From: JAIBBD01 sp041390685
Lineage (GTDB): Bacteria; Chloroflexota; Dehalococcoidia; UBA2979
Length of the DNA stretch: 64,000 nt
Assembly: GCA_041390685.1 (NCBI GenBank)
Contig: JAWKPL010000001.1
Coordinates: forward strand, 620,001 to 684,000
Direction: 5' to 3'
Notes under the pieces: generated by a model
What the model was told of the DNA's origin: nothing
The model's input: only the letters and a program-made list of their open reading frames with translations
The model's database searches: none
Program-made: the position numbers and the translations under genes
Shown: piece after piece, positions 41,128 to 50,092 of the stretch
Layout: every line of letters starts with the position of its first letter
Position numbering within the stretch: position 1 is the stretch's first letter

Positions 41128-42054
41128 TCAGCGGCGCGCCGCGTTGATGGTGTCACGGAGGCGGAGGGCCTCGCCGCGGGCGGCGGCGGCGAAGTCGTCG
41201 TTGCGAGAGGCGTAGAGGATGCCTCGTGAGGAGTTGATGAGGATGCCGCCGCCTTGAGGGTCGACGCTGGCGCGCACGGCGGCTTCCACGTCGCCCTGTT
41301 GGGCGCCGATGCCGGGAAGCAGGAAGAGGAGATCAGGGCAGAGCGAGCGAACGCGGGCGGCCTCGTCTGGGTAAGTTGCACCGACGACCAGGCCGACATT
41401 GCCGCGGGTGTTCCAGCGGTTGGCGAGCATCGCGACGTGCTCGTAGAGCGGACGGACAGCGCCGGAATCGGAGCCCACTTCACCATCCCGGATCGCGGGT
41501 GAGGAGGCTCCCGTTTGGTCGCGATCCGGCCTCGGTGCGGGGGCGGAGACCAGCAGGTCCTGGAAGTCACGTGCGCCCGCGTTCGAGGTGCGGCAGAGGA
41601 CGAAGGTGTGGTGATCCTCGTAGGTGAAGAACGGCTCAAGTCCGTCTGCGCCGAGGTATGGATTGGCGGTGACCGCGTCCGCACCCAGCGTCTCGAAGAC
41701 GGCGCGGGCATAGGCCTCGGATGTATGTCCTACGTCGCCACGCTTGGCGTCGAGGAGCACGGGGACGTCATCGGGGACGGCGTCGATGACGGCCTTCAGC
41801 GTCTGCCAGCCGGCCGCGCCGTCGGGCTCGAAGAACGCGGCGTTCGGCTTGTAGCAGCATACGAGGTCGGCCGTGGCCTCGATGATGGCGCGCAGGAAAT
41901 CGGCCACGTCCACGCCCGGAGGTAGCAACGCGGGGTCCGGGTCGAGGCCGACGCAGAGCAACGAGTGGTTCCGGGCGGCTGCCGCCTCGTACTTTGCGCG
42001 GAACGAGTCTGCGCGGAGCGGGTGCGTCACCGAGCCGGTGGACGGGCCGGTCAT
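41128..42054 (-). CDS. pyrF: Orotidine 5'-phosphate decarboxylase
   Basis: A 308-residue class 2 OMP decarboxylase, the last step of UMP synthesis. Active-site signatures are LLCVGLDPDP, VCCYKPNAAFFEPDG and the catalytic LLDAKRGDVGHTSEAYA; GLVVGATYPDEAARVRSLCP and LLPGIGAQQGD follow. It is longer than the class 1 type, as normal for this subfamily, with an extra loop (APRPDRDQTGASSPAIRDGE). The ATG at 42054 overlaps the murI stop by 4 bases. Confidence 0.95.
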   Translation of the reverse strand: MTGPSTGSVTHPLRADSFRAKYEAAAARNHSLLCVGLDPDPALLPPGVDVADFLRAIIEATADLVCCYKPNAAFFEPDGAAGWQTLKAVIDAVPDDVPVLLDAKRGDVGHTSEAYARAVFETLGADAVTANPYLGADGLEPFFTYEDHHTFVLCRTSNAGARDFQDLLVSAPAPRPDRDQTGASSPAIRDGEVGSDSGAVRPLYEHVAMLANRWNTRGNVGLVVGATYPDEAARVRSLCPDLLFLLPGIGAQQGDVEAAVRASVDPQGGGILINSSRGILYASRNDDFAAAARGEALRLRDTINAARR

Positions 42055-42926
42055 GAGGGGACGCCTCCTGGCGCAGCGGGAATCGGCAGGGGGCCCTCGA
42101 AGGGGGCGGAGCTGATGTCGAGCGGGGGCAGGTCGGCGCCGTCGGCGCGGAGGCGGGCGACGGACTCGGCAAAGGCGGCGGGGTCGCCGGTGGTGGAGCA
42201 GACGACGGGAGGAGCGGGATCGGCCGTGGGGACGGTGATGCCGTGGGCCTCGAGCTGGTGGAGGGCGCGGCGGGCGACGGGCTCCGCGGGGTCGATCACA
42301 TCGACGTCCGCGCCGAGGAGGGCGTCGAGCATGGAATCGAAGGTGGCGCGCAGGAAGCCGTAGTGGGTGCAGCCGAGGGCGACCTGGTCGATACCCGAAC
42401 CGGCGAGCGAGCCGAGGGTGCGATGGAGCAGTTGCTCGACACGCTCGCCGGCCACGTGGCCGGACTCGACGAGGTCGGCCAGGCCAGGCATGGGGACGGC
42501 AGTGACCTCGACGCCTCCGCCGTAGGCGTCCTGGAGGCGGGCGAGCCGCTCGCCACGCACGGTGGATGGCGTCGCAAGGACGGCGACACGGCCGGTGCGG
42601 GTGCGCTCGACGGCGGGTTTGAGCGGCGGCTCCATGCCGACGATGGGGACATCGAAGCGCTCGCGGAGGCGTTCGAGGGCGGACGAGGAGGCGGTGTTGC
42701 AAGCTACGACAACGGGTGCGCAGCCCTCGGCGACAAGGGCCTCTGTGAGGAAGAGCGAGCGTTCCTCGATCTCGTCGGAAGTGCGCTCGCCGTAGGGAAA
42801 CCAGGCACCATCGGCGATGTAGCGAATCGGCAGGGCCGGGTTGAGCCGGCGAAGGGCGGCGACGACAGTCAGTCCGCCCACGCCCGAATCGAAGACGCCG
42901 ACGGCGGTGTACCGCGAGGCGGACAC
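42051..42926 (-). CDS. murI: Glutamate racemase
   Basis: A 291-residue cofactor-independent racemase making D-glutamate for peptidoglycan. The two catalytic Cys are in VVACNTASS and ALGCTHYGFL, and the start VGVFDSGVGGLTVVAALRR is typical. GTG start; an extended -10 (TGC-TATAGT) lies about 31 bases upstream. Its stop overlaps pyrF by 4 bases (ATGA), so the two are one transcript. The C-terminus has a Pro-rich tail of about 30 residues. Confidence 0.95.
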   Translation of the reverse strand: MSASRYTAVGVFDSGVGGLTVVAALRRLNPALPIRYIADGAWFPYGERTSDEIEERSLFLTEALVAEGCAPVVVACNTASSSALERLRERFDVPIVGMEPPLKPAVERTRTGRVAVLATPSTVRGERLARLQDAYGGGVEVTAVPMPGLADLVESGHVAGERVEQLLHRTLGSLAGSGIDQVALGCTHYGFLRATFDSMLDALLGADVDVIDPAEPVARRALHQLEAHGITVPTADPAPPVVCSTTGDPAAFAESVARLRADGADLPPLDISSAPFEGPLPIPAAPGGVPS

Positions 42927-42956
42927 TGACGGCCCCCTTACTGATCGCCAGCCTTC

Positions 42957-42965
42957 ACTATAGCA
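42957..42965 (-). promoter_or_regulatory. Extended -10 promoter of murI-pyrF
   Basis: Minus strand TGC-TATAGT, a good extended -10, with the predicted start about 24 bases before the murI GTG. No -35 match. Confidence 0.45.
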
Positions 42966-42983
42966 ACCGCCTCGTAAGCCGCC

Positions 42984-44516
42984 TCACTGCGGGGAATTGG
43001 GATGGGAGCGTTCCCAGTCCTTGAGGTCGCGCTCGAGGGCATCGACGGACTCGGGGGCGGGGAAGTGCCGACCGTAGCGGGCGGCGTCGAAGGCGCGGCC
43101 GATGGGGTCGAATGGCGGGGCGTCGAGACGGTCGCCGGCGCGGCGGGCGAATTCGATGGGGGTGTCGCCGGGATCGCGTTGCACGCCGCGGTCGCGGGCG
43201 TCGTCGACGAGGCGGGCGTAGAGGCGGTAGACGGGCTGCCGCCGGAGCCAGTCGCCCGACCACGTGCTCTGCGCGCGGACGCCGAAGAGCCCTCGCATGA
43301 GGCCGCTCAGGCCGCTGCCCGCGCCGGCGGCGGTGCGCTGCTCCTCGACGGCGGTCTCCTGCTCGCGACGGCGGGTGAGGTGGAACAGGAGGCGGCTGAC
43401 GCGATAGAGCAGCCAGAGGAAGGCGGCGACGGCGAGGACGCGCACGACCTGCAGGATCCAGGTGGGGAACAACCGGCCGTCCGTGTCCTCGTCGCGGCGG
43501 ACGGTCTCTTCTCCGAAACGACGGAACTGCTCAGGGATCTCGATTCCGTTCTCGCCGAGCACCTGCGACAGCACCCAGTTCACGAGCCAGAAGACGGGCA
43601 GCAGGAGCCAGTAGAGGACGCGACTGATGGCGCCGAGCACGAGGTCGAAGAAGGGGTCGAAGGCGCGTTGCACGTCGAGGGCCGCCAGGAGCCCGAACAG
43701 GAGCCCAATAAGTACGATGGCGCCGAGCGTCCCGACCGCGGCGAGGGCAAGGGGGGCGTCCCGGGCCACCGAGTCCTCGGCGGTGCGGGTGCGCGCCATG
43801 TGGGCGACGGCAATCGAGAGGGCGCCGAGGACGAAGTAGGCCAGGGCAATGAAAGCGGGCGCCTCGGACTCGATGCCCTGTCCGAGGATGGCGGCGAGCA
43901 GGACGATGGCAAAGCCGATGCTGAATGAGCGGAGGGCACGCTCGTAGGTCACGGCACCGCGGCCGGCGATGAGGAAGCGGAACCAGAGCATGGTGAGGCC
44001 GACGGTGGAGACGAGGAGCATGGAGGCCTCGGTCACGGCGTCGGGGTCGGGATCCGCGATGAACGACTGGGCGTCGACGTCGCCGGTGACGGACGAGTCG
44101 AGAGCGGTGGCGAGGCCTGAGGGCTCCCATACGCGCAGGTCGTTGTGGACGGACAGGTGGACCAGGACGTGGAGGCCGACCAGGGTGGCGGCGAGGCCGA
44201 CGGCGGCGCTCAGCGGGAGCGGAAAGCCGCTGTCGCCCAGCGCACGGACCAGGAAGAAGGCAGCGAAGGCGGCGACCACGACAAGCACCAGGGGCGGACC
44301 GCCAGCCGCGTGCTCGGCCCCATCGCGGGCGAGGGCCAGGGCCTCGGCGGCGCGGCCGTCGCCGGGGAAGAGCGCGCTCGGCTGGACCTGATCGGCGAGA
44401 CGGTCGAAGGCGCCGCGGACGACCGCCGTGCCGACGGCGCGCAGTACCGCGAACCAGGCGACGGCCTCCGCGAGGATGAAGAGGTAGGTGGAGACGTCGC
44501 GGAGGCGGAGCGTCAT
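42984..44516 (-). CDS. Membrane protein with DUF4129 domain
   Basis: A 510-residue membrane protein with about nine hydrophobic segments in the first 400 residues (LVLVVVAAFAAFFLVRAL, FSIGFAIVLLAAILGQG, VLYWLLLPVFWLVNWVLS, VLAVAAFLWLLYRVSRLLF). The C-terminal about 75 residues match DUF4129 (RRQPVYRLYARLVDDARDRG, DTPIEFARRAGDRL). DUF4129 proteins pair with MoxR ATPases and DUF58 proteins, often fused to transglutaminases; no transglutaminase motif is seen here. The ATG at 44516 overlaps the DUF58 stop (ATGA). Confidence 0.85.
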   Translation of the reverse strand: MTLRLRDVSTYLFILAEAVAWFAVLRAVGTAVVRGAFDRLADQVQPSALFPGDGRAAEALALARDGAEHAAGGPPLVLVVVAAFAAFFLVRALGDSGFPLPLSAAVGLAATLVGLHVLVHLSVHNDLRVWEPSGLATALDSSVTGDVDAQSFIADPDPDAVTEASMLLVSTVGLTMLWFRFLIAGRGAVTYERALRSFSIGFAIVLLAAILGQGIESEAPAFIALAYFVLGALSIAVAHMARTRTAEDSVARDAPLALAAVGTLGAIVLIGLLFGLLAALDVQRAFDPFFDLVLGAISRVLYWLLLPVFWLVNWVLSQVLGENGIEIPEQFRRFGEETVRRDEDTDGRLFPTWILQVVRVLAVAAFLWLLYRVSRLLFHLTRRREQETAVEEQRTAAGAGSGLSGLMRGLFGVRAQSTWSGDWLRRQPVYRLYARLVDDARDRGVQRDPGDTPIEFARRAGDRLDAPPFDPIGRAFDAARYGRHFPAPESVDALERDLKDWERSHPNSPQ

Positions 44517-45766
44517 CGAGCGGTCGCCGCCGACGGGGCTGCCGGCGTCGCCTCGGCGGCCTCGAGGGCGTGCATGACGGACTCGATGTTGACTACGGGG
44601 ATGGGCGCGAGGGCGACGTCCCACTCCGCAGAGGTCGTCTTCACGACGTGGACGGCGTGACCCTCACCGCGCAGGCGACGGAGGGTAGCGGCGAGGTCAT
44701 CAGGCATGAGCGAGGCGACGACGATGAGCGTGGCTCCGGCGGGGAGCGCATGGCCGGCGCGTTCCAGCTCGGAGGCGAGGCTCGAGATGGTGAAGGGGGC
44801 GATCATGGCGAGCGCCTCGAGGACGCGCACGAGTTGGTCGGAGTGGCTGCCGGCGCCGATGCGGATGGCGCGATCGGCGTCCGGGAACGAGCCGTTGGCG
44901 ACGAGTCCCACGGCGGCGCGTTCCTCGAAGGCCCAGCGCGCGACGGAGGCGGCAACGACGACGTTGCGCTCGAGGAGGAGCGGGTCGAAGCCGAGCCACG
45001 ACTGGTCCATCGTGCTGATGTTGAGGGCGACGACGACCGCCTGCGTGCGGGAGGGCTCGTAGAGACGTGACTGGAGGCGCCCTGTGCGGGCCGTGGCGTT
45101 CCAATCGACGCGCTTGAGGGGGTCGCCGGGGAGGTAGTCGCGCACACCGATGACGCGCACCGGATCCTCGAAGATCCGGTGGCCGCCGGCGCGCTCGCCG
45201 AAGGGGCGGGCGCTGATGATGCCAAGGTCGGGCAGCGAGTACGTGCGCGGATATACGACGACGCTGTCGGTCCCGCGCACCGTCTCCTCGCGCTCGAAGA
45301 TGCCGAAGAGGTCGCCGGAGCGCAGGCGAGTGGGGCCGAGGCGGAAGAACCCGCGCTCAGCGGCGGCGAGGGTGAGTGGCCATTCGAGGCGCTCGTTGGC
45401 GCCGAGCGCGGTGGAGCGCTGCATGAGGACCGTGCCGGCAACGCCGGAGGGAGTGACATGTGCGCCCTCGACGGGTGTGGCGGCGGGAAGGTACTCGCGG
45501 ACCTCGAGCCAGGGGACGGGGATGCGCTTCTCGTTGGCGACGCGAAGGCGGAGGTCAATCGTCTCGCCCATGAATACGCGACGTTCGCGCACGACGCGCG
45601 CGTAGCGGACATCCTCGAGGGAGACGCGGGCCCAGAGGCGGGCCATGCCCCCTGTGCCGAAGACGAGCACGCCGAGGCCGATCAGCGGTACGGAGCCGGC
45701 GGCGAGCCCGACCAGGACGAGGACGATGGTGACGCTGACCCAGGAGTCGCGGAAGACGGAACGCAT
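44513..45766 (-). CDS. DUF58 domain protein
   Basis: A 417-residue protein with two N-terminal hydrophobic helices at about 8-40, a beta-rich part, and a DUF58 (VWA-related) core: GVRDYLPGDPLKRVDWNATA, RTGRLQSRLYEPS and VVALNISTMDQSW. It is the usual middle member of MoxR-DUF58 gene groups, thought to be assembled or activated by the ATPase. It is downstream of moxR by 18 bases and overlaps the DUF4129 gene. Role in envelope or stress functions is inferred from the family. Confidence 0.92.
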   Translation of the reverse strand: MRSVFRDSWVSVTIVLVLVGLAAGSVPLIGLGVLVFGTGGMARLWARVSLEDVRYARVVRERRVFMGETIDLRLRVANEKRIPVPWLEVREYLPAATPVEGAHVTPSGVAGTVLMQRSTALGANERLEWPLTLAAAERGFFRLGPTRLRSGDLFGIFEREETVRGTDSVVVYPRTYSLPDLGIISARPFGERAGGHRIFEDPVRVIGVRDYLPGDPLKRVDWNATARTGRLQSRLYEPSRTQAVVVALNISTMDQSWLGFDPLLLERNVVVAASVARWAFEERAAVGLVANGSFPDADRAIRIGAGSHSDQLVRVLEALAMIAPFTISSLASELERAGHALPAGATLIVVASLMPDDLAATLRRLRGEGHAVHVVKTTSAEWDVALAPIPVVNIESVMHALEAAEATPAAPSAATAR

Positions 45767-45784
45767 CGGGCGATACCGCCGCGG

Positions 45785-46765
45785 CTACTCGGCCACAGGG
45801 ACGGGGACCTCGTGGAGGATCTCGTCGAGGACATCCGCCGCGCTGCGACCGCGCAGACGGGTCTGCGATGAGAGTACGAGGCGGTGGGCGAGGACGGGCT
45901 GCGCGAGGCGCTTGACGTCGTCTGGGCGGACGTAGTCGCGGCCGTCCATTGCGGCGAGCGCGCGGGCTGCCCGGAAGAGGGCCAGCGAGGCCCGGGGGCT
46001 GGCTCCGAGATCGAACGCGATATGGTCACGGGTGGCACGGCAGAGGCGGACAACGTACGCGGCCACCGCGTCCTCGACGTGGATGGCGGGCAGGGCCTGA
46101 CGCAGGAGGACAAGCTCCTCGGCGCCAACGATGGGCTCGAGGGAGTCCAGAGGAGAAGCGCCTTCGAAGCGACGCAGCACCTCGATCTCGCCCGCCTCGG
46201 TGGGGTAGCCGACGTTCAGACGGAGGAGGAACCGGTCGAGCTGGGCCTCGGGGAGCGGGAAGGTACCTTCGAGCTCGATGGGGTTCTGCGTCGCGAGGAC
46301 GAGGAAGGGCTGAGGCAGGGGGCGCGTGTCTCCATCGATGGTGACGGTCTGCTCTTCCATCGCTTCAAGGAGAGCGGACTGGGTGCGAGGAGTCGCGCGG
46401 TTCACCTCGTCAGCGAGGACCACGTTGGCCATGATGGGACCGGCACGGAACTCGAAATCCCCGGTGCGCTGGGAGTAGAAGTTGATACCGAGGATGTCGG
46501 ACGGCATGAGATCCGGGGTGAACTGAATGCGGTGGAACGAGGCGCCGATGGATCGCGCAAAGGCGCGCGCAAGCATGGTCTTGCCGGTGCCCGGTACGTC
46601 CTCGATGAGGATGTGTCCGCCTGAAAGGAGGGCGGCGAGAATGAGATCGATCGGATCCTCCGCGCCGACGATGACGCGGGCGACGCTCGACCGGATGCGG
46701 CCGGCGACGGACTGGATGGCGGCGACAGAGCCGGACTGAGCCTCGAGCTGGGCCGTTTCAGGCAC
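45785..46765 (-). CDS. MoxR-family AAA+ ATPase
   Basis: A 326-residue AAA ATPase. Walker A is DVPGTGKTML near 56-65, Walker B VVLADEVNRATPRTQSALLE near 115-134, sensor 1 in LVLATQNPIELEGTFPLPEA, followed by AQLDRFLLRLNVGYP and the sensor 2 region RASLALFRAARALAAMDGRD. MoxR proteins act as chaperones that help mature partner complexes. First gene of the moxR-DUF58-DUF4129 operon; the 104-base gap upstream separates it from the baeRF-like gene. Confidence 0.95.
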   Translation of the reverse strand: MPETAQLEAQSGSVAAIQSVAGRIRSSVARVIVGAEDPIDLILAALLSGGHILIEDVPGTGKTMLARAFARSIGASFHRIQFTPDLMPSDILGINFYSQRTGDFEFRAGPIMANVVLADEVNRATPRTQSALLEAMEEQTVTIDGDTRPLPQPFLVLATQNPIELEGTFPLPEAQLDRFLLRLNVGYPTEAGEIEVLRRFEGASPLDSLEPIVGAEELVLLRQALPAIHVEDAVAAYVVRLCRATRDHIAFDLGASPRASLALFRAARALAAMDGRDYVRPDDVKRLAQPVLAHRLVLSSQTRLRGRSAADVLDEILHEVPVPVAE

Positions 46766-46869
46766 GCGACACTCCCCCGAACGCGTCCCTCTTCACGCAA
46801 GGGAATACGCGAGAGGATAGCAGAGCGGGCCGAGGGCGGCGGGGGCGGCCCTGGCGATCCTCAGTGGCG

Positions 46870-48000
46870 TCAGTAGCGCGCGACGGCAAGGACGCCCTGA
46901 TGGCGCTCCATGGCGAGCGGGTCGCGTGTAAAGACGACGGCGGCGCCCTGCCCGAGCGCGACGCGGAGCAGCGCCTCGACATCGCGGGGGTTGTGGTCAG
47001 GGGAGCGGTCCCGCGCGTCCGAGGCGTCTCCGAAGTGGTCGACGGCGTCTTCGTGGAGGATGAGTGTCTCGACGTTGCCGGCATCGGCGAGCGTTCGAGC
47101 GGCGGCGATGCCGCCGGAAGTGCGGTCGGACCACTCGTCGGCGAACCAGCGGGCGGCGACGCGGTCGCCGGCCTCGAGGCGAGAGCGGATGACGAGGTCG
47201 GTGAGCCAGGCGTTGCGGGTAGTCTCGTCCATCCCGGGATCGGGCGCGGGAACCTCGATGGCAGCCTCGCGCAGGTGGTCGGGGAGCTGACGGCTGATGC
47301 CCGAGCGGCCGGAGTCGACACCGGCAAGGACGAAGAGGTCGCCCGGTCCGACGACCTCCTCGATGCGGTGAGCGGCGTCAGCGGCAAAGGTGGTGCGCTT
47401 GCCCTCGATGCTGCGCTGGAGCCGGTTCATCGCGTGGCCGCCCGCGCCGTCCGCGGCGCCGAAGCCTTCGCGGGAGGTGCGTTGCTTCACCTTCTCGATG
47501 CGGTCATGCGGTTCAACAGTGTCAGTGATGTCGGTGACGCCGAACTGGACGCGCGTCACCTCGACGCCGCGCAGAGAGACCTCGGCGAGAACGATGGCGG
47601 CGCCGGCGAGGTAGCGGTAGCGGGCGAGCTCGAAGAGGGCCGGGAGGTCATCGATGTCCACGGCGTTGCGCACGGGGGCGGACGTCTCGATGCGGCGCTC
47701 GAAGCCGTCTGCGGATCCGCTGACAAAGAAGAGCCCGGCGGCGCCGGCGCTGTCCTCGATGGCAGCAGCGAGTGCTTCGGCGTCGCTGTCGAGGGAGGCG
47801 CGAGCCTCGTGCGACAGCTCGGACGGGTAGCGGTCGATGGCTTCGCGGATCACCTGCCGGAGCATGTGGAGCGCGACGGGGCGACCCTCACCAGTCACGC
47901 CCAGGTCGATCGAAGCGGTCAGGACTGGCACCTCGCGGGGAGTGGCGGCAAGGAGCTCGTCGATGAACTCGTCGACCGTCTCAATCGGGGCTGAGGTCAT
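46870..48000 (-). CDS. baeRF/eRF1-like family protein
   Basis: A 376-residue protein resembling the bacterial eRF1-domain (baeRF/Vms1-related) family: an N-terminal domain (VPVLTASIDLGVTGEGRPVA), a central RNase H-like domain (YRYLAGAAIVLAEVSLRGVE) and a C-terminal L7Ae/eRF1-3-like domain (FADEWSDRTSGGIAAARTLA, NVETLILHED). Related proteins act in ribosome rescue or hibernation, but this branch is untested. I chose ATG at 48000 over upstream starts because GAGAGG lies before it. It lies upstream of moxR on the same strand. Confidence 0.65.
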   Translation of the reverse strand: MTSAPIETVDEFIDELLAATPREVPVLTASIDLGVTGEGRPVALHMLRQVIREAIDRYPSELSHEARASLDSDAEALAAAIEDSAGAAGLFFVSGSADGFERRIETSAPVRNAVDIDDLPALFELARYRYLAGAAIVLAEVSLRGVEVTRVQFGVTDITDTVEPHDRIEKVKQRTSREGFGAADGAGGHAMNRLQRSIEGKRTTFAADAAHRIEEVVGPGDLFVLAGVDSGRSGISRQLPDHLREAAIEVPAPDPGMDETTRNAWLTDLVIRSRLEAGDRVAARWFADEWSDRTSGGIAAARTLADAGNVETLILHEDAVDHFGDASDARDRSPDHNPRDVEALLRVALGQGAAVVFTRDPLAMERHQGVLAVARY

Positions 48001-48159
48001 GGGAAGCCTCTCAACGACAGTGGTCTCTCCCTCCATTCTACGCGTGTCGATCAGGCCCAAGGGCGGAGACCCGCGCAGGCTGCCGGCTTCGGCGGGCGGA
48101 CTCCTCGGCGGGCAGGGGATCGTGTACCGTGCGGCGCGGGACCGCGAGGGAGGTTGCAG

Positions 48160-48960
48160 ATGCAGCGAGTGACGGTCGGCAATGTCGAAGTGGTGGCGCT
48201 GGTGGACATGGTGGCGGGGTACCCCGCCGAGAGCGTGTACAGCGACGCGGGGAGCGCGCTCGACGGGTACCGAGACCTCCTCGATACGTCAGGGAACGTG
48301 GTGCTGAACTTCGCGAGCTTCCTGCTGCGGGCGGACGGGCGGACCGTGCTGGTGGACACGGGGAATGGTCCCGAGGCAGAGGGACAGTTGATGGAGGAGT
48401 TGCGGGCCGCGGGTGTGGCGCCGGGCGACATCGACACGGTGGTGTTCACGCACCTGCACGGCGACCACACGGGGTGGAACCTGCTCCGCGACTCCGGCGG
48501 ACCGCGCTTTCCGAGCGCGCGGTACCTCGTGCCGCAGGGGGACTGGGACCACTATCGGGCGCAGGACCCGCCACCGGAGTCGTTCAGCCGAGATGTCGCG
48601 CCCCTCGAAGGGCTGGGCGCGCTGCAGCTGATCGAGGGGGAGCACACCATCTCGCCCTCCCTGGTGACGCTGCACACGCCAGGGCACACGCCCGGCCACA
48701 TGACCGTCGTGGTCACGTCCGCGGGTGAAGAGGCATACGTCCTGGGGGACGCGTTCCTGACCGCGGTGGATGTGGCGAAACCGGAATGGGCGACCTCGTG
48801 GGACTGGGCGGCGGAGCCGGTGCGGGCGACGCGGCGGATGCTGCTGGAGCGTATCGGAGCCTCGAACGCGCTGGTCGCGGGGAGCCATCTGCCCGTGCCT
48901 GGCCTCGGACGGTTCGTGATGACTGAACGGCGGCGCGTGTTCGAGGTCCTGAAGCCGTAA
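48160..48960 (+). CDS. Metallo-beta-lactamase fold hydrolase
   Basis: A 266-residue MBL-fold enzyme. The metal motif is VVFTHLHGDHTGW near 101-113, with later ligands in TPGHTPGHMTV and YVLGDAFLTA and the final His in VAGSHLPVPG. The pattern fits the N-acyl homoserine lactonase / glyoxalase II-like branch with two zinc ions. The substrate is unknown. ATG at 48160 has GGGAGG six bases upstream. It is divergent from the baeRF-like gene. Confidence 0.9.
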   Translation: MQRVTVGNVEVVALVDMVAGYPAESVYSDAGSALDGYRDLLDTSGNVVLNFASFLLRADGRTVLVDTGNGPEAEGQLMEELRAAGVAPGDIDTVVFTHLHGDHTGWNLLRDSGGPRFPSARYLVPQGDWDHYRAQDPPPESFSRDVAPLEGLGALQLIEGEHTISPSLVTLHTPGHTPGHMTVVVTSAGEEAYVLGDAFLTAVDVAKPEWATSWDWAAEPVRATRRMLLERIGASNALVAGSHLPVPGLGRFVMTERRRVFEVLKP

Positions 48961-48966
48961 CGAGGG

Positions 48967-49413
48967 CTACCCGTCGCCCGTCCCATACTGCAGCGCCGGG
49001 AGCCGGAAGGGGCGCCGGAGGCGCTGGTACAGCGAGCCGAAGAGGGCGGCTCCGGTGAGGGCGCCCGCGAGGGCGGCGATGGCATACAGCTTGCCCTCGC
49101 CGATGTTCACAACGATCGGGCCGGGGCACATACCGGTGATCGACCAGCCGATCCCGAAGAGCACGCCTCCGGCGACGTTACCTCGATGACGGGGCTTGCC
49201 ACGGACGATGAGCATGGCGCCGGAGGCGGTGCGGCCGTAGCGCTTCAGCAGGTAGACACCCGGGATGCCGATGAGCACGGCGGTGCCGATGATGCCGTAC
49301 AGCTGGAACTCCTCGAGGAGGAACATGCCCTGGATGTAGTTGTAGTCGGCGGCGCCGGAACGGCTGAGGGCGAAGCCAAAGACCGTGCCGAGGAAGACGT
49401 AGAGCAGGACCAT
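48967..49413 (-). CDS. YeeE/YedE-family membrane protein, GMCPGP half
   Basis: A 148-residue membrane protein with about four helices. The signature GWSITGMCPGPIVVNIGEGK is that of the second half of YeeE/YedE sulfur-compound transporters (the PmpB-like member of split pairs). It begins 15 bases after its partner gene. Together the two halves likely form a channel for thiosulfate or another sulfur compound, as in the family; no rhodanese or TusA gene lies next to them. Confidence 0.88.
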   Translation of the reverse strand: MVLLYVFLGTVFGFALSRSGAADYNYIQGMFLLEEFQLYGIIGTAVLIGIPGVYLLKRYGRTASGAMLIVRGKPRHRGNVAGGVLFGIGWSITGMCPGPIVVNIGEGKLYAIAALAGALTGAALFGSLYQRLRRPFRLPALQYGTGDG

Positions 49414-49428
49414 CGTCGTCGCTCCCCC

Positions 49429-49938
49429 TCAGGCCTGGAACCACGCGCGGTAGACGAGGTTGGTGGTGACGATGCCGGCGAGCATGAACGTCGCCGTCGT
49501 CACGAAGCTCGGCAGCTCGAGGTTGGAGATGCCGAAGATGCCATGACCGCTGGTGCAGCCGCCGGCGAGGCGAGTGCCGAAGCCGATGAAGAGCCCGCCG
49601 ACGAACATCCAGACGAGCTTGGCGCCGGCGCCCCAGCCGATGACCTCGTCGAACATGCCGAGATCCCAGGTGGGGCTCCAGCCGCTTCCGAGGACCGCGG
49701 AGAGGAAGCCGCCGAGCAACAGACCGGCGATGAACTGGAGGCGCCAGTCGCGGTCGCCGAGAAGGCTCGATCGCCGGAAATACGGCGCGTTGAGGACCAG
49801 GGAGCAGGCGTCCTCGAACCCCGTGGAGAGGCCAAGGCGGCGTCCAGAGAGGAAGAGGAGGGCGAGAGTGACGGCGGCGATGGCCGCCCCTCCCACCGCC
49901 CAGTGGAGCGGGGTCATCTCGTTGAGGATGAGGGGCAT
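49429..49938 (-). CDS. YeeE/YedE-family membrane protein, GGCTSGHG half
   Basis: A 169-residue membrane protein with about four to five helices. The signature FGTRLAGGCTSGHGIFGIS, with its conserved Cys, is that of the first half of YeeE/YedE transporters (the PmpA-like member). The pair with the next gene makes one full-length equivalent. The Cys in each half probably relay the sulfur substrate through the membrane. Divergent from cinA. Confidence 0.88.
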   Translation of the reverse strand: MPLILNEMTPLHWAVGGAAIAAVTLALLFLSGRRLGLSTGFEDACSLVLNAPYFRRSSLLGDRDWRLQFIAGLLLGGFLSAVLGSGWSPTWDLGMFDEVIGWGAGAKLVWMFVGGLFIGFGTRLAGGCTSGHGIFGISNLELPSFVTTATFMLAGIVTTNLVYRAWFQA

Positions 49939-50092
49939 TCCGGCCTGCCAGACGCTAGACCATGAGGCGCGCTGTCAGCGTACTGCCACCGAACTCGGGG
50001 CGCATGCATCCACGTGGCTCAGGCGGGTGGCGGCGGGGCCGGAGACTCAGGCGTGCTCTGCTACCATCGCGAAACGAGGCGAGGAGCGGACG

